A stretch of DNA of 64,000 bases from Alphaproteobacteria bacterium US3C007 (GTDB taxonomy: Bacteria; Pseudomonadota; Alphaproteobacteria; Rhodobacterales; Rhodobacteraceae). Shown piece by piece: positions 43,684 through 53,703 of this stretch. Location of the stretch: the NCBI GenBank assembly GCA_034423775.1, contig CP139918.1, positions 1,178,001-1,242,000 of the forward strand, read 5' to 3'. Position numbers and translations under genes: made by a program. Numbering within the stretch: the first letter of the stretch is position 1; each line of letters starts with the position of its first letter. The notes beneath the pieces were generated by a model. The model saw only the letters and a program-made list of their open reading frames with translations, did no database searches and was not told the origin of the DNA.

Positions 43684-46101
43684 TTAGCCATGCAAGCCTA
43701 AATCATTTGCGATCTTCCAAACCCGCCAATGATCGTGGGGCATGTGCGCCTGACGCAATCCAAAGGCGCGGAAGGCATCATGCACGGCGTTTGAAAAGGC
43801 CGGAACGCCCCCCACATTCGGGCTTTCACCGACACCTTTGGCTCCGATGGGATGATGCGGTGAGGGCGTGGTCGTATGATCGGTGGTATAATGGGGTGTT
43901 TCCCAAGCCGTTGGCAGGAAGAAATCCATTAAGGTTCCGGTTTTTACATTGCCCATCTCATCATAGGCGATTTCTTGGCCCATCGCGATCGCCAGCGCTT
44001 CGGTTAAACCGCCATGCACCTGGCCCTCAATAATCATCGGGTTGATCCGCGTGCCGCAATCATCTAGCGCATAAAATTGCCGGATTTCATGCTCGCCCGT
44101 ATCCACATCTAATTCCATCACGCAGATATAGGCGCCGAATGGGTAGGTCATGTTGGGCGGATCATAGTAACTGACCGCTTCGAGGCCCGGTTCAAGCCCC
44201 GGTATCGCCTGATTATAGCTGGCAAAGGCGATGTCTTTCATGGTTTTGAAGCGCTCTGGCGCGCCCTTAACGACAAAGCGGTCTACGTCAAACTCAACGT
44301 CATCATCATGCACTTCCAGCAGATAGGCGGCAATCATCTGCGCTTTGGCGCGAATCTTACGTCCCGCCATTGCGGTGGCGGCGCCGGCCACTGGCGTTGA
44401 GCGCGAGCCATAGGTGCCAAGCCCGTAGGGGGCTGTATCGGTATCACCTTCCTCGATGGTGATCGAATCTGCTGGCAGGCCAATTTCTGTGGCCAGAATT
44501 TGGGCAAATGTTGTGGCATGGCCCTGCCCCTGACTGATCGTGCCAAGCCGTGCGATGGCAGATCCCGTGGGATGAATGCGAATTTCGCAGCTGTCAAACA
44601 TGCCCAGCCCCAAAATATCGCAGTTTTTGACCGGTCCAGCTCCAACGATTTCGGTGAAATGGGTCAAGCCAATTCCCAATAATTTGCGCGTCTCGCCGCG
44701 CTGAAACGCGGCCACGCGCGCGCTTTGTTCTTTGCGCAGATCGTCGTAGTTCACAGCTTTCAACGCTTTGTCCCAAGCCGTGTGATAATCGCCGGAATCA
44801 TATTCCCAGCCTAACGCTGAATTATACGGAAATTGATCCTTTTTGATAAAGTTGATCCGGCGTAATTCGGCTGCATCCATGTTCAGCTCAATGGCCAAAA
44901 CCTCGACCATCCGTTCGATGAAATAAGCCGCTTCGGTGACGCGGAAGGAACAGCGATAGGCCACGCCGCCAGGGGCTTTGTTGGTGTAGACACCATCGAC
45001 TGCCAGATAGGCGGTGGGGATATCGTAAGATCCTGTGCAAATATTCATGAAGCCGGCTGGAAATTTGGTGGGATCTGCGCAGGCGTCAAACCCGCCATGA
45101 TCGGCTGTTGTATGGCACCAGAGCCCAGTGATCTTGCCGTCTTTGGTGGCCGAGATCTTCCCTTGCATCCAATAATCGCGGGCAAAAGCGGTGGTCATCA
45201 GATTGTCCATCCGGTCTTCGATCCATTTTACCGGCTGGCCAGTGACGATGGAGGCCACAACCGAGCAGACATAGCCCGCATAAGCCCCAACTTTATTGCC
45301 AAACCCGCCTCCAATATCGGGCGAGATCACGCGAATATTATGCTCTTCAATGCCCGAAATCAGCGAGACCACGGTGCGGATCGCATGCGGCGCTTGAAAC
45401 GTGCCCCAAAGCGTTAGCTTGCCATTGACCTTATCCATTGAGGCCACGCAGCCGCAGGTTTCCAAGGGGCAAGGATGGGTACGATGATAATAGATCATTT
45501 CTTCAGCCACCACATCGGCTTCGGCCAGCACCTGCTCGGTTGCGTCTTTTTCACCAGCTTCCCATGTGAAGATGTGGTTGTGATGCTTGCGAGGCCCATG
45601 GGCGCCATCGGCTGTTGGATCAAGATCTTCGCGCAAAACCACGTCTGATTTCAGCGCTTCAAACGGATCCGTCAGAACCGGCAGTTCTTCATATTCAACC
45701 TCAACGGCTTCGATTCCATCCGCGGCTGCAAAACGGTCTTTGGCGATGACAAACGCCACTTCCTGGCCTTGAAACAACACTTTGCCATCGGCCAAAACCA
45801 TTTGCTTATCGCCGGCTAAAGTGGGCATCCAATGCAGGCCCAAAGGTTCAAGATCTTTGGCTGTCAGCACGGCCAACACGCCGGGCACTTTCAAAGCGGC
45901 TTCGGTGTTTATATCCACCACCCGGGCATGCGCATAGGGTGAGCGTACAAAATCTCCCGACAGCATCCCATCAAGTTTGATGTCATCGACATAATTGCCT
46001 TTGCCTTGGGTGAAGCGCGCATCTTCAACGCGCTTGCGCGAGGATCCCATGCCTTTGAGGCTTGATTTGCGCTCTTCGCGGTCTGGAGTCATATCATTCA
46101 T
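43684..46101 (-). CDS. coxL: Aerobic carbon monoxide dehydrogenase large subunit, form I
   Basis: CoxL oxidises CO to CO2 at a Cu-S-Mo centre and, as part of the (CoxLMS)2 complex, feeds electrons to quinone. The 805-residue protein carries the form I signature AYRCSFR (residues 381-387, with copper ligand Cys384), the motif that distinguishes true CO dehydrogenase from form II relatives. Other landmarks are the [11 protein letters not shown] and [11 protein letters not shown] stretches of the first Mo domain, [13 protein letters not shown] and [12 protein letters not shown], and the catalytic Glu in [12 protein letters not shown] near the end. The ATG at 46101 has GGAGG seven bases upstream and overlaps the coxS stop by four bases. 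Confidence 0.97.
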   Translation of the reverse strand: MNDMTPDREERKSSLKGMGSSRKRVEDARFTQGKGNYVDDIKLDGMLSGDFVRSPYAHARVVDINTEAALKVPGVLAVLTAKDLEPLGLHWMPTLAGDKQMVLADGKVLFQGQEVAFVIAKDRFAAADGIEAVEVEYEELPVLTDPFEALKSDVVLREDLDPTADGAHGPRKHHNHIFTWEAGEKDATEQVLAEADVVAEEMIYYHRTHPCPLETCGCVASMDKVNGKLTLWGTFQAPHAIRTVVSLISGIEEHNIRVISPDIGGGFGNKVGAYAGYVCSVVASIVTGQPVKWIEDRMDNLMTTAFARDYWMQGKISATKDGKITGLWCHTTADHGGFDACADPTKFPAGFMNICTGSYDIPTAYLAVDGVYTNKAPGGVAYRCSFRVTEAAYFIERMVEVLAIELNMDAAELRRINFIKKDQFPYNSALGWEYDSGDYHTAWDKALKAVNYDDLRKEQSARVAAFQRGETRKLLGIGLTHFTEIVGAGPVKNCDILGLGMFDSCEIRIHPTGSAIARLGTISQGQGHATTFAQILATEIGLPADSITIEEGDTDTAPYGLGTYGSRSTPVAGAATAMAGRKIRAKAQMIAAYLLEVHDDDVEFDVDRFVVKGAPERFKTMKDIAFASYNQAIPGLEPGLEAVSYYDPPNMTYPFGAYICVMELDVDTGEHEIRQFYALDDCGTRINPMIIEGQVHGGLTEALAIAMGQEIAYDEMGNVKTGTLMDFFLPTAWETPHYTTDHTTTPSPHHPIGAKGVGESPNVGGVPAFSNAVHDAFRAFGLRQAHMPHDHWRVWKIANDLGLHG

Positions 46102-46592
46102 TCTGCAGCCTCCTTCGCGGCGTTCATCTCAGCCGCAGCGGCGAGAATGGATTTGACAATATTTTGATAACCGGTGCAGCGGCACAGGTTTCCCGACATT
46201 CCAAAGCGTATGTCTTCTTCGGTTGGGGATGGATTTTCCTCGAGCAGTTTTGCCGCACGGGTGATCATTCCCGGCGTGCAATAGCCACATTGCAAACCAT
46301 GATGCTCTTTGAACGCGCTTTGCAGCGGGTGAAGCGCATCGGGGCCGCCCATACCTTCGATCGTGGTCACATCTGCACCATTGGCTTGGCCAATAAAAAC
46401 CGTACAGGCTTTGACCGATTTGCCATCCATGGTGATGGTGCACGCGCCGCAATGCGATGTTTCACAACCGATATGTGGGCCCGTGATGTTCAACCGTTCG
46501 CGCAATGTATAAATCAGCAATTCGCGCGGCTCGGCGAGAAACTCTTCTTCCTGGCCGTTCACGGTTAGTTTGATATGTAGTTTATCTGTCAT
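46098..46592 (-). CDS. coxS: Carbon monoxide dehydrogenase small (2Fe-2S) subunit
   Basis: This 164-residue protein has the two 2Fe-2S motifs of the family: plant-type C-x4-C-x2-C in [17 protein letters not shown] with the fourth Cys in KACTVF, and the second cluster in [11 protein letters not shown] and [12 protein letters not shown]. It transfers electrons from the CoxL site to the FAD of CoxM. The gene is 12 bases after coxM and overlaps coxL by four. Confidence 0.96.
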   Translation of the reverse strand: MTDKLHIKLTVNGQEEEFLAEPRELLIYTLRERLNITGPHIGCETSHCGACTITMDGKSVKACTVFIGQANGADVTTIEGMGGPDALHPLQSAFKEHHGLQCGYCTPGMITRAAKLLEENPSPTEEDIRFGMSGNLCRCTGYQNIVKSILAAAAEMNAAKEAAE

Positions 46593-46604
46593 GTTTTATT
46601 CCTT

Positions 46605-47459
46605 TCAAGCCCGGGACCAAGCGCGCTGGATCGCGCGGGTCAGGATAACGCCAGCCACGTGCATTTTAAACGCAACGGGACCGCGGTTATCTTCGGTTGG
46701 GTCGATATCACCCAGCGCCGCGCTAACGGCTTGCTTGATCGCCGCGTCATCAAGTTGGGTTCCGATTAAGGCAGCACTGGCCGCTTCTGAGAAGATCGGC
46801 GTATCGCTAAGATTGGTCATTGCGATCGAGGCGCTGCTGCAGCGGCCGCCGTCTTTGGAAAGCAATACCGCCGAAGCAGCGGTGGCGTAATCACCGATTT
46901 TGCGCTTTTGCTTTTCATAGGCATATCCGGCCGCATGCGCGTCAAACGAGATTTCTGTCAAAACTTCTTCATCCTCGCGGGCCGTCATATAAGCGGCTTC
47001 GTAAAACGCGCGTGCATTTACCGCGCGCGTGCCATTGGGCCCAACCAAAGTGAATGAAGCATCAAGGCACTGCATAAGACCGGGCATGTCATTCGCAGGA
47101 TCTCCATTGGCCACGTTACCCCCGACCGTGCCCATATACCGCACTTGTGGATCTGCGATTTGAAGCGCGGCTTCTTTTAACAAGGGCGCTGCATGTGCCA
47201 AGCCTTGATCCGCAATCACTTGCGCTTGGGTGACCATCGCCCCCATTCTGACCCGCGATCCCTCAACGGAGATGTCAGACAAATTAGGGATGTCTTGTAA
47301 ATCGATCAGGTGCGGAATATCCGCCATGCGCAGTTTCATCATCGGAATCAGGCTGTGGCCGCCGGCCATAACCCGCGCATCGTCGCCGTGCTCTGATAGA
47401 ATGGCGATGGCATCTGTCAAAGCGCTGGGCCGATGATAGCTGAATGGTGCTGGTATCAC
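46605..47459 (-). CDS. coxM: Carbon monoxide dehydrogenase medium (FAD) subunit
   Basis: This 284-residue protein has the FAD motifs AGGHSLIPMMKLRMADIPHLIDL near residue 35 and VGGNVANGDPANDMPG near residue 105. It takes electrons from CoxS. A GTG start at 47459 is chosen because GGGGAGG stands seven bases upstream and the family's IPAPFSYHRPSAL beginning follows directly; an ATG at 47522 in frame would add 21 residues of no family character. It is the first structural gene, 132 bases after coxC. Confidence 0.93.
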   Translation of the reverse strand: MIPAPFSYHRPSALTDAIAILSEHGDDARVMAGGHSLIPMMKLRMADIPHLIDLQDIPNLSDISVEGSRVRMGAMVTQAQVIADQGLAHAAPLLKEAALQIADPQVRYMGTVGGNVANGDPANDMPGLMQCLDASFTLVGPNGTRAVNARAFYEAAYMTAREDEEVLTEISFDAHAAGYAYEKQKRKIGDYATAASAVLLSKDGGRCSSASIAMTNLSDTPIFSEAASAALIGTQLDDAAIKQAVSAALGDIDPTEDNRGPVAFKMHVAGVILTRAIQRAWSRA

Positions 47460-47460
47460 T

Positions 47461-47480
47461 GCTTTTCCTCCCCTAAAAGC
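47461..47480 (-). promoter_or_regulatory. coxM ribosome binding site displayed in a hairpin loop
   Basis: On the minus strand GCTTTT and AAAAGC enclose AGGGGAGG, giving a 6-base-pair hairpin whose loop is the Shine-Dalgarno sequence of coxM. Immediately after it comes the GTG start. Confidence 0.55.
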
Positions 47481-47486
47481 ATTCTT

Positions 47487-47519
47487 TGCGAAAAGCGTCA
47501 GTGAAAGTGGTTTTTCGCA
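47487..47519. promoter_or_regulatory. Inverted repeat in the coxC-coxM gap
   Basis: TGCGAAAA and TTTTCGCA flank 17 bases, about 28 bases upstream of the coxM start. It could be an operator or a structure in the mRNA leader; LytTR sites are normally direct repeats, so it need not be the CoxC site. Confidence 0.4.
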
Positions 47520-47591
47520 CATGCTCTAATACATTAACGCCGCGGAATTTCTCACCAGTTGCGAATGATCTGCACGAATTGCGCTTCTTTG

Positions 47592-48761
47592 CTAAAGCCC
47601 GAGGGTTTCTTTAACCCGTTTGAGATTCGACCGGCTGACGGGAACAGGCGGCAGTTTAGGGTTTTCAAACCGGCACAGACCCGAGTCTTTGAGGCGTTCA
47701 AAATGCTGCACCTTAGCGCTGTTGACCAGATAGCTGCGATGGGTTGTGAGAAAGCTGTATTGGGCTAAGCGTTTGGTGGCTTCGGTGATAGGCCAAACGC
47801 AAAAATGCCGCACGCCATCGTTTTTATACACATATGTATAATGCCCTTCAGCCCGAATAAAGGCCACGTCAGCGGGCGCGATAAACAACGTGGTGCCGTG
47901 GCTCTCGCAGGGAATTCGTTGTGCCCGCGACGCGGCGGATGACGCAGGGCCCGCAGCTGGCTTTGGGCTGGGCGCTGGCGTTGGATCCGGCGCCCCCGAC
48001 GAGACGGGCGCCGCGCTTTCTGGGTTTGGGCTTGGCATTTGGGTAGGTTGTGGCACCAGAAACGTCACACCTGTCCATAAAAACGCTCCTAAAATGAGGA
48101 AGCTTGAGCAGATTACGACCAACGCCAGAACTTCGTTTGTAATGCTAGGCCCCAACTCATTAAACGCCGGAGCTTTGACAAAGCGGGTGCCCCATATGGC
48201 CACGAAATGAACCGCAAAAACCGCCAAACCGAAACAAACCGTTCCCAGTAATATATTACGGTTTGAGCGCTGCTCATAGGCGATCCAGATCGCTGCAACG
48301 CACAGGCTTATCGCGGATAAAAATGCCAATGAGATACCTTGAACCGTATAAATGGGGCGGCATAATTGCAGACCGGCCATGCCCAGATAATGCATGGTTA
48401 AAATGCCAAACCCGACAAGGCTGCCGGACAGAAAAAGAATTTTTGGGCGGCGCTCAAAAAAATGCAAAAGCCCCAAAGCAACGCCCACTATCAAAATTGC
48501 CAAAAGCGCAGATGCCAGCGTGATTGCGGCATCATAGTAAAATAAAACCGGCATTTGCAGGCCCAACATGGCCACAAAATGCATCGACCAAATTCCGCCT
48601 CCCAAAGCCACGGAGGCAAGCGATACCGCAATTTTACGCTGCGAAAAAGACTTTTGGGACAGGTCTTTGGTAAGCGTTAGGCCGGTGAAACCCGCAACCA
48701 AAGCGATCAGAAAAGACACGACGACAAGGCCGCTATTGTGGCTAAACTCTAACGTTGTCAT
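47592..48761 (-). CDS. coxC: CoxC-like MHYT membrane sensor with LytTR DNA-binding domain
   Basis: This 389-residue protein has seven hydrophobic segments in the N-terminal 240 residues with the three MHYT motifs (WSMHFVAML, LTMHYLGMAG and FAVHFVAIWGT), a domain proposed to bind copper and sense O2, CO or NO. A Pro/Ser/Ala linker (about 240-280) joins it to a C-terminal LytTR DNA-binding domain (ADVAFIRAEGHYTYVY, THRSYLVNSAKV, VPVSRSNLKRV). CoxC of Oligotropha has the same architecture. It is co-directional with and upstream of coxM, so it is the likely CO-responsive regulator of the locus. Confidence 0.92.
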   Translation of the reverse strand: MTTLEFSHNSGLVVVSFLIALVAGFTGLTLTKDLSQKSFSQRKIAVSLASVALGGGIWSMHFVAMLGLQMPVLFYYDAAITLASALLAILIVGVALGLLHFFERRPKILFLSGSLVGFGILTMHYLGMAGLQLCRPIYTVQGISLAFLSAISLCVAAIWIAYEQRSNRNILLGTVCFGLAVFAVHFVAIWGTRFVKAPAFNELGPSITNEVLALVVICSSFLILGAFLWTGVTFLVPQPTQMPSPNPESAAPVSSGAPDPTPAPSPKPAAGPASSAASRAQRIPCESHGTTLFIAPADVAFIRAEGHYTYVYKNDGVRHFCVWPITEATKRLAQYSFLTTHRSYLVNSAKVQHFERLKDSGLCRFENPKLPPVPVSRSNLKRVKETLGL

Positions 48762-49018
48762 GCTTCACACATGCATTTACCAACGCAAAAAGCAATCTTG
48801 AAGGCGTTTATGGCGGCCAACTTCTGCGAGTTTGCCGATAAATTCTCAACCCATTTGGCCAAATCTGCAGCGCTAATTCATGGTGCAGGCGTAAAAGGCA
48901 AGGCCGCTTTTTGTGGGTTCAAACCGGGTATCGTTTTGAACGCTGCCGGATCAGGGCTTGTCAGATTTTGGGCAAGCCCCTAGGGTTTTGCGCAAATTCC
49001 TTTGCAGAGAGATTGTTG

Positions 49019-49801
49019 ATGCCCACCCTGTCTGATGTTGTTGACCTGAGCGCCTATCCTTTGCACGATCATGCTTTGCTTGAACGCTGCCGGGCTGCTT
49101 TTGATCGCGAGGGGGTGCTAACCTTGAAAGGCTTTTTGCGCCCCGAAGCGGTCATAGATTTGGTGAAAGAAGCGCAGCGGGAACGCAAGCATGCATTTTT
49201 CACCGCATCAACGCATAATGTTTACTTAACGCCCAAAGATCCTAGCCTGCCTGAAGATCATATTTTTAACCGTCAAGTTAGCTCGTCAAAAGGCTGCATC
49301 ACCACGGATCAAGTGCCCGCAGGGTCTGGCCTGCATAGCCTTTATAATTCGCACGTGTTTCGCGGCTTTATCGCCCAATTGGTGGGAGAGCAGGCGCTGT
49401 TTGAATATGCCGATCCGTTGTCTTCGATCAACGTGCATTACGCGGGCGAAGGCCAAGAATTGAATTGGCATTTCGACAATTCGGAATTTGCCATCACTTT
49501 GCTGTTGCAGGCCCCTTTGGCAGGCGGTGATTTTGAGTATCTGCGCGATCTGCGCGATGCAGAAAATGACGATATGAATTTTTCTGGCGTGCAAGCGGTT
49601 GTTGAGGGCAAGCGCCAACCCGAGGCGCTTTTGGTTGAGCCTGGCACTTTGGTGCTGTTTCGTGGACGCAATGCGATGCACCGGGTTACTCCAACGCAAG
49701 GCGCGCGGGATCGCATTCTGGTGGTTTTGGCATATAATTCCAAGCCGGGTATCGCACTGTCGGAGGCCGCACGGATGACGTTTTTCGGCCGTCTAGGCTA
49801 G
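49019..49801 (+). CDS. Fe(II)/2-oxoglutarate-type oxygenase (phytanoyl-CoA dioxygenase-like)
   Basis: This 260-residue protein shows a double-stranded beta-helix oxygenase pattern: the HxD of the metal triad in LNWHFDNSEFAITLLL (about residue 145), the distal His in RGRNAMHRVTP with the 2-oxoglutarate-binding Arg following in RDRILVVLAYNS. The N-terminal helical part resembles proline/arginine hydroxylase-like proteins, but the substrate is unknown. The ATG at 49019 has GAGAGA upstream; longer frames start in the promoter region shared with coxC. The ABC exporter follows 185 bases downstream. Confidence 0.78.
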   Translation: MPTLSDVVDLSAYPLHDHALLERCRAAFDREGVLTLKGFLRPEAVIDLVKEAQRERKHAFFTASTHNVYLTPKDPSLPEDHIFNRQVSSSKGCITTDQVPAGSGLHSLYNSHVFRGFIAQLVGEQALFEYADPLSSINVHYAGEGQELNWHFDNSEFAITLLLQAPLAGGDFEYLRDLRDAENDDMNFSGVQAVVEGKRQPEALLVEPGTLVLFRGRNAMHRVTPTQGARDRILVVLAYNSKPGIALSEAARMTFFGRLG

Positions 49802-49986
49802 GGTGTGGTGCCGTTTTAAGCTTTGCCATATTGCAGGCGGCCAACGCCATATGGAAAGGCGATTGTTTTTTATCATGTTTCACATATAAGCGGCGCATCG
49901 TTTGATCTGCAGCATCTATGTTGCAAAAAAGGGCCATGCTCTCCATATCTTCTGGGACACTGGCGCAGGGAATGGGCAGAAACCAT

Positions 49987-51750
49987 ATGGCTTCGAAACT
50001 TTTTTCGGAAAAAGACAAATCAAATATTGCTTGGTTTTGGCGCCGATATCTTAAAAGAAAAACCCCATGGTTGGGCTTGATATTGGCGTTGGTGCTTTTG
50101 GAGGGCTTCGTGCTGCAAAAGTTTTTGGCCATCACCGAAACGGGATTACGGGTGATTTTTGAGCAGGGCGACATCATAGATCTGCTGTGGATTTGCTTGA
50201 TGGTGTTTTTGATTTTTACGGTTCGCGCCTTGGTTTCTTTTGTGGTGCCCACTTTATCCGTGCGTCTGGCCAGTGGCGCTGTTTTAGAGCTGCGTTCGGA
50301 TCTGATCCGCCATGTTCTTTATATGGATCAAAGGTTTTTTGATCGCACCAATTCTTCGGATCTTATTCTTCGCTTTGTCAATCAAGTGGAAGCGTTGAGT
50401 CAATTCGTTGGCCGCACCACGGTGGAAGCTGTGCGCGATGTGGCCACGATTGTAATCATTTCAGGGTATTTAATTTATAAATCGGCGCTGCTTTTTGGCG
50501 TTGCGCTGCTTCTTTTGCCGATCATTTTTTTGCTGATGCGGATGGTGTCTGAAACCATCAAACGCATTCAGGCGCAATCTGAGCAGGCGCTGGGCAGTTA
50601 CATGAATACAATTGAAGAAATGTCTGGGGGCATGCGCACGATTAAAATGACCGGACAAGAGGCGGCTGAGGTCGATCGAATGATTTCTGAATCGGGCAAT
50701 ATCAAAAAATTAGCGGTCAACCTTCATATGGCGCAGGCGCTTGTTTTGCCTTCGATCGATTTATCTTCAGCGGTAGTATATATGGTTGTGATTGGCGGTG
50801 GTGGATATCTCGCGCTTTCAGAGGCCTCGGCCTTAGACGGGGCGTCGATTATCGCTTTTCTGTTGGGTTTGGTGATCGTTTTTGATCCCGCCCGGCGCCT
50901 GTCGCAATTTTTCACAAAATTGCAAACCAGTTTGATCTTGCTTGCCTCGGTGCGCGGGGTGTTGCAAACGCAGCCCGATGTTTCAGATGAAGGCAATGTC
51001 TCAAAGTTTACCGATACGCGCATCGATATCACCCTGCATGATATCGGGTTTTCCTATGAGGCTGATCAAACATTATTCGATGGTATCAGCCTGCAGTTTA
51101 AAGCGGGGCAAAAAACCGCCATTGTCGGCTCGACCGGTTCGGGAAAAACCACGCTGCTTAGTTTGATGGCGCGGCTTTATGATTTAAATAGCGGTGCGGT
51201 TCTGTTTAATGGACAGGACATTAAAAAATTCACGTTAAAATCGGTGCGCGAGAAATTTTCAATCGTGGCGCAGGATGTGGTTATTTTTAACAAAAGCATC
51301 GCAGAAAACATCCAATATGCAGATCCTAAAGCCAGCGCAGAGGCGGTGCGTGCGGCGGCAAAACTGGCGCGTATTGATGATTTGATGATCGAACGCGGGG
51401 ATCAGCCTGTGGGTCCAAAAGGCAGCCTGCTTTCGGGTGGTCAAAAGCAGCGGATCGCGATCGCGCGGGCCTTTTTAAAACCGGCGCCGATCCTGCTTTT
51501 GGATGAGGCAACATCGGCGCTTGATGCGCTGACAGAACAAAAAGTTAATGCCAGTTTCAAGGATCTTCAGGCCGGTAAAACCACCATTGTTGTGGCACAT
51601 AAATTTTCGAGTGTGGTTGATGCAGATCATATTTATGTGCTTGAGGCCGGCAAATTGGTTGAACAAGGCACTCATGCCGATCTGATGGCCAAAGCCGGGC
51701 TATATGCCAGCATGTTTTCTGCACAGGATGATATTTTAATATCTGGATGA
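49987..51750 (+). CDS. ABC-type exporter, fused membrane and ATPase domains
   Basis: This 587-residue half-transporter has an ABC transmembrane domain of about six hydrophobic segments (residues 25-310; IVIISGYLIYKSALLFGVALLLLPIIFLL is one pair) and a C-terminal ATPase domain with Walker A GSTGSGKTT, Q-loop IVAQDVVIF, signature LLSGGQKQR, Walker B ILLLDEATSALD and H-loop VVAHKFSS. It acts as a homodimer or with an unseen partner; the cargo (lipid, peptide or drug) is not known. The start is uncertain, with ATG 49987 preferred over 49918 and 49936 because the upstream codons look non-coding. Confidence 0.88.
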   Translation: MASKLFSEKDKSNIAWFWRRYLKRKTPWLGLILALVLLEGFVLQKFLAITETGLRVIFEQGDIIDLLWICLMVFLIFTVRALVSFVVPTLSVRLASGAVLELRSDLIRHVLYMDQRFFDRTNSSDLILRFVNQVEALSQFVGRTTVEAVRDVATIVIISGYLIYKSALLFGVALLLLPIIFLLMRMVSETIKRIQAQSEQALGSYMNTIEEMSGGMRTIKMTGQEAAEVDRMISESGNIKKLAVNLHMAQALVLPSIDLSSAVVYMVVIGGGGYLALSEASALDGASIIAFLLGLVIVFDPARRLSQFFTKLQTSLILLASVRGVLQTQPDVSDEGNVSKFTDTRIDITLHDIGFSYEADQTLFDGISLQFKAGQKTAIVGSTGSGKTTLLSLMARLYDLNSGAVLFNGQDIKKFTLKSVREKFSIVAQDVVIFNKSIAENIQYADPKASAEAVRAAAKLARIDDLMIERGDQPVGPKGSLLSGGQKQRIAIARAFLKPAPILLLDEATSALDALTEQKVNASFKDLQAGKTTIVVAHKFSSVVDADHIYVLEAGKLVEQGTHADLMAKAGLYASMFSAQDDILISG

Positions 51751-51915
51751 TGGTGTTTGCGCGCCTTTAAAACCCTGGTTGAGGCGGTCAATATTTTGCG
51801 CAGATCTTCGTAAAAGGCTTTGAAACCTTTCGCCAAATGCCGTGAAATGGGCCAATAGGCTTGATTAATCTCACGCGACGCGCCAACACTGTTGTGTATC
51901 GTATTGGGGGCCGGC

Positions 51916-52260
51916 ATGCTCAAACCTATCTTGATTATGTTCAATCTGTTTCTTTGGGCGTCTTCGGCGCAGGCGTTTCACCTGTGCACGGATATCCGGG
52001 CTGTGGTGGTGCGTGGAGCTGAAATGCTGTTAGAAGGTCAAGAAGAGGTGGCAATTGACGGGATGATTGCGGCCCAAATGCAGGCACATGGGCACATGCA
52101 TACGCCCGCTTTGCGCGGCGCTATGCTGCGTCAGTCACTCAAATTGAGCCGAAAAATTGCCAATAGCGATTTAAGGCAAGTGACGGCTGTGAATTATTTT
52201 GGTGATCAGTTTCATACGGATTGTACCCGCAATAAAATCTGGTCGGGCATCGGACATTAG
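51916..52260 (+). CDS. Small exported protein of unknown function
   Basis: This 114-residue protein starts with a signal peptide (MLKPILIMFNLFLWASSAQA), cut before FHLCTDIRA. Two Cys (LCTD and TDCTRNKIW) could form a disulfide. The middle has a Met- and His-containing QMQAHGHMHTPALRGAM run of the kind that binds metal, but no family is recognised. The ATG at 51916 is chosen because the signal peptide begins there. It stands between the ABC exporter and an MFS gene, same strand, with gaps of 165 and 177 bases. Confidence 0.7.
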   Translation: MLKPILIMFNLFLWASSAQAFHLCTDIRAVVVRGAEMLLEGQEEVAIDGMIAAQMQAHGHMHTPALRGAMLRQSLKLSRKIANSDLRQVTAVNYFGDQFHTDCTRNKIWSGIGH

Positions 52261-52437
52261 CGTTTAGAGTGACCGTTTCCTAAAATTATTCTGCTGTTGG
52301 TTTCAAGGTTGGTAAAGCCATTAAATGCAGCGCGCTGCGAGGCGAGAAAATGAGTTTAAGGCTTGTAAACCCAGAAAAAATCACTCAACTTCCGTGACAC
52401 CGCGCCCAAATTGGGTTTTTCAGAAACAGGATGTCTT

Positions 52438-53595
52438 ATGGGAATAAAATTCCGCCTACCTTTGGTATGGAATGTCTATTTTTCGTTTTTTATCTATGCG
52501 TTCAGTCTGGGGGCTATTTTCCCGCGGCTTGGGGATTTGCAATTGCAAATGGGCATTGGGCCTGCGGCGCTGGGGCTGTCGGTTACCGGTGCCGCGCTGG
52601 GGGTGCAAGTCTCATTATTGATGGCCAGTTCAGTCTTGTCGCGGTTGGGATTTCGAAAAGTAATGTTCTTTGGCATGCTGTTGATGGGTATTGGTGAAGC
52701 TTTGGCCGGTTTGGCCACCAGCCCTTATGTTTTCTTTGGATGGTTTTTTCTGGCGGGTTTGGCGATTGGCGTTGTGGAGGTTGCGGTGAATGTCGAAGCC
52801 GACCGGGTTGAGGCGCTGGCGGGTCGGCGGATTATGAACCGGTCGCATGCTTTTTGGAGTTTAGGGTTTTTCGCCACGGGTTTGCTGGGCGCGTTCGTGG
52901 CGCAGTTGGGCGTGCCTGCAGGCCTGCATTTAAGCTTGACCGGGCTTGTTTCGGTTGCGTTAACGCTGTTATTTTTGGCAAGGTATCAGCCAGCGCCAAT
53001 CCGCGGCGCCGATCATGATGGCCCGCCAAAATTGGCCCGTCCAACCCGTGGGATCATGGTTTTGGTTGCCTTTACATTATCTGCCATGCTGCTTGAAGGG
53101 GCTTTGATTGATTGGTCGGTGATTTATATGCGCGATGTTTTTGAGGAAAGCGCTTTTGTAAATGGATTGGCGCTGACATTAGGAGCTTTGGGGCAATTTA
53201 TCATTCGGTTTTTTGCTGACCCCGTTGTGGATCGCCATGGCGCTGAGCGGGTGGCGCGGGTATCTTTGATCGCGCTGGCTTTGGGCGCTGGCGTGGTGTC
53301 GTTTACGCCCAATTCCACTTTGGCCCTGATTGGGTTTGTATTTTTGGGTGCGGGAACTGCAGTTATTTTCCCTTTGGCGATCTCGGCGGCGGCGCAAAGA
53401 GGCGATCGCTCATCCCCAGAAAATGTAGCAGCTTTGGCGCAATTCTCGTTTGTAACGTTTCTTTTGGCGCCGCCTTTATTGGGTTTTGTGGCAGAAAATT
53501 TTGGCATTCGCTATTCCTTTGGTTTGGCGCTGCCTTTGATCTTGGGCAGTTGGCTAACCGTGGGTGCGCTGAGCCATGCGGGCCGGAAGGCATAA
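52438..53595 (+). CDS. Major facilitator superfamily transporter
   Basis: This 385-residue protein has about twelve hydrophobic segments. FSLGAIFPRLGDLQLQMGIGPAALGLSVTG and GVVEVAVNVEADRVEALAGRRIMNRSHAFWSLG are typical of the FucP/YbjJ-like sugar-permease branch of the MFS. Substrate unknown. The ATG at 52438 is preceded by CAGGATG; a start at 52411 in frame adds nine residues. Confidence 0.87.
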   Translation: MGIKFRLPLVWNVYFSFFIYAFSLGAIFPRLGDLQLQMGIGPAALGLSVTGAALGVQVSLLMASSVLSRLGFRKVMFFGMLLMGIGEALAGLATSPYVFFGWFFLAGLAIGVVEVAVNVEADRVEALAGRRIMNRSHAFWSLGFFATGLLGAFVAQLGVPAGLHLSLTGLVSVALTLLFLARYQPAPIRGADHDGPPKLARPTRGIMVLVAFTLSAMLLEGALIDWSVIYMRDVFEESAFVNGLALTLGALGQFIIRFFADPVVDRHGAERVARVSLIALALGAGVVSFTPNSTLALIGFVFLGAGTAVIFPLAISAAAQRGDRSSPENVAALAQFSFVTFLLAPPLLGFVAENFGIRYSFGLALPLILGSWLTVGALSHAGRKA

Positions 53596-53703
53596 AATCT
53601 GCGTTGATCCGCTTGGCCCGTCATCTCTTGTCGCAAATGAAGCTGCAGCAAGGGGTCTTGGTCGGTTAGAGCAAGGCTAGAGATACGAAGAGGAAGCCCC
53701 GTT

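Noticed and set aside
43684-46101. Form II CoxL-like enzyme
   Set aside because: The AYRCSFR motif with the copper-ligand Cys and the surrounding coxCMSDEFG genes make it form I.
48771-48983. A 70-codon plus-strand frame between coxC and the oxygenase gene
   Set aside because: No ribosome binding site, no domain, and it fills the divergent promoter region; most likely chance.
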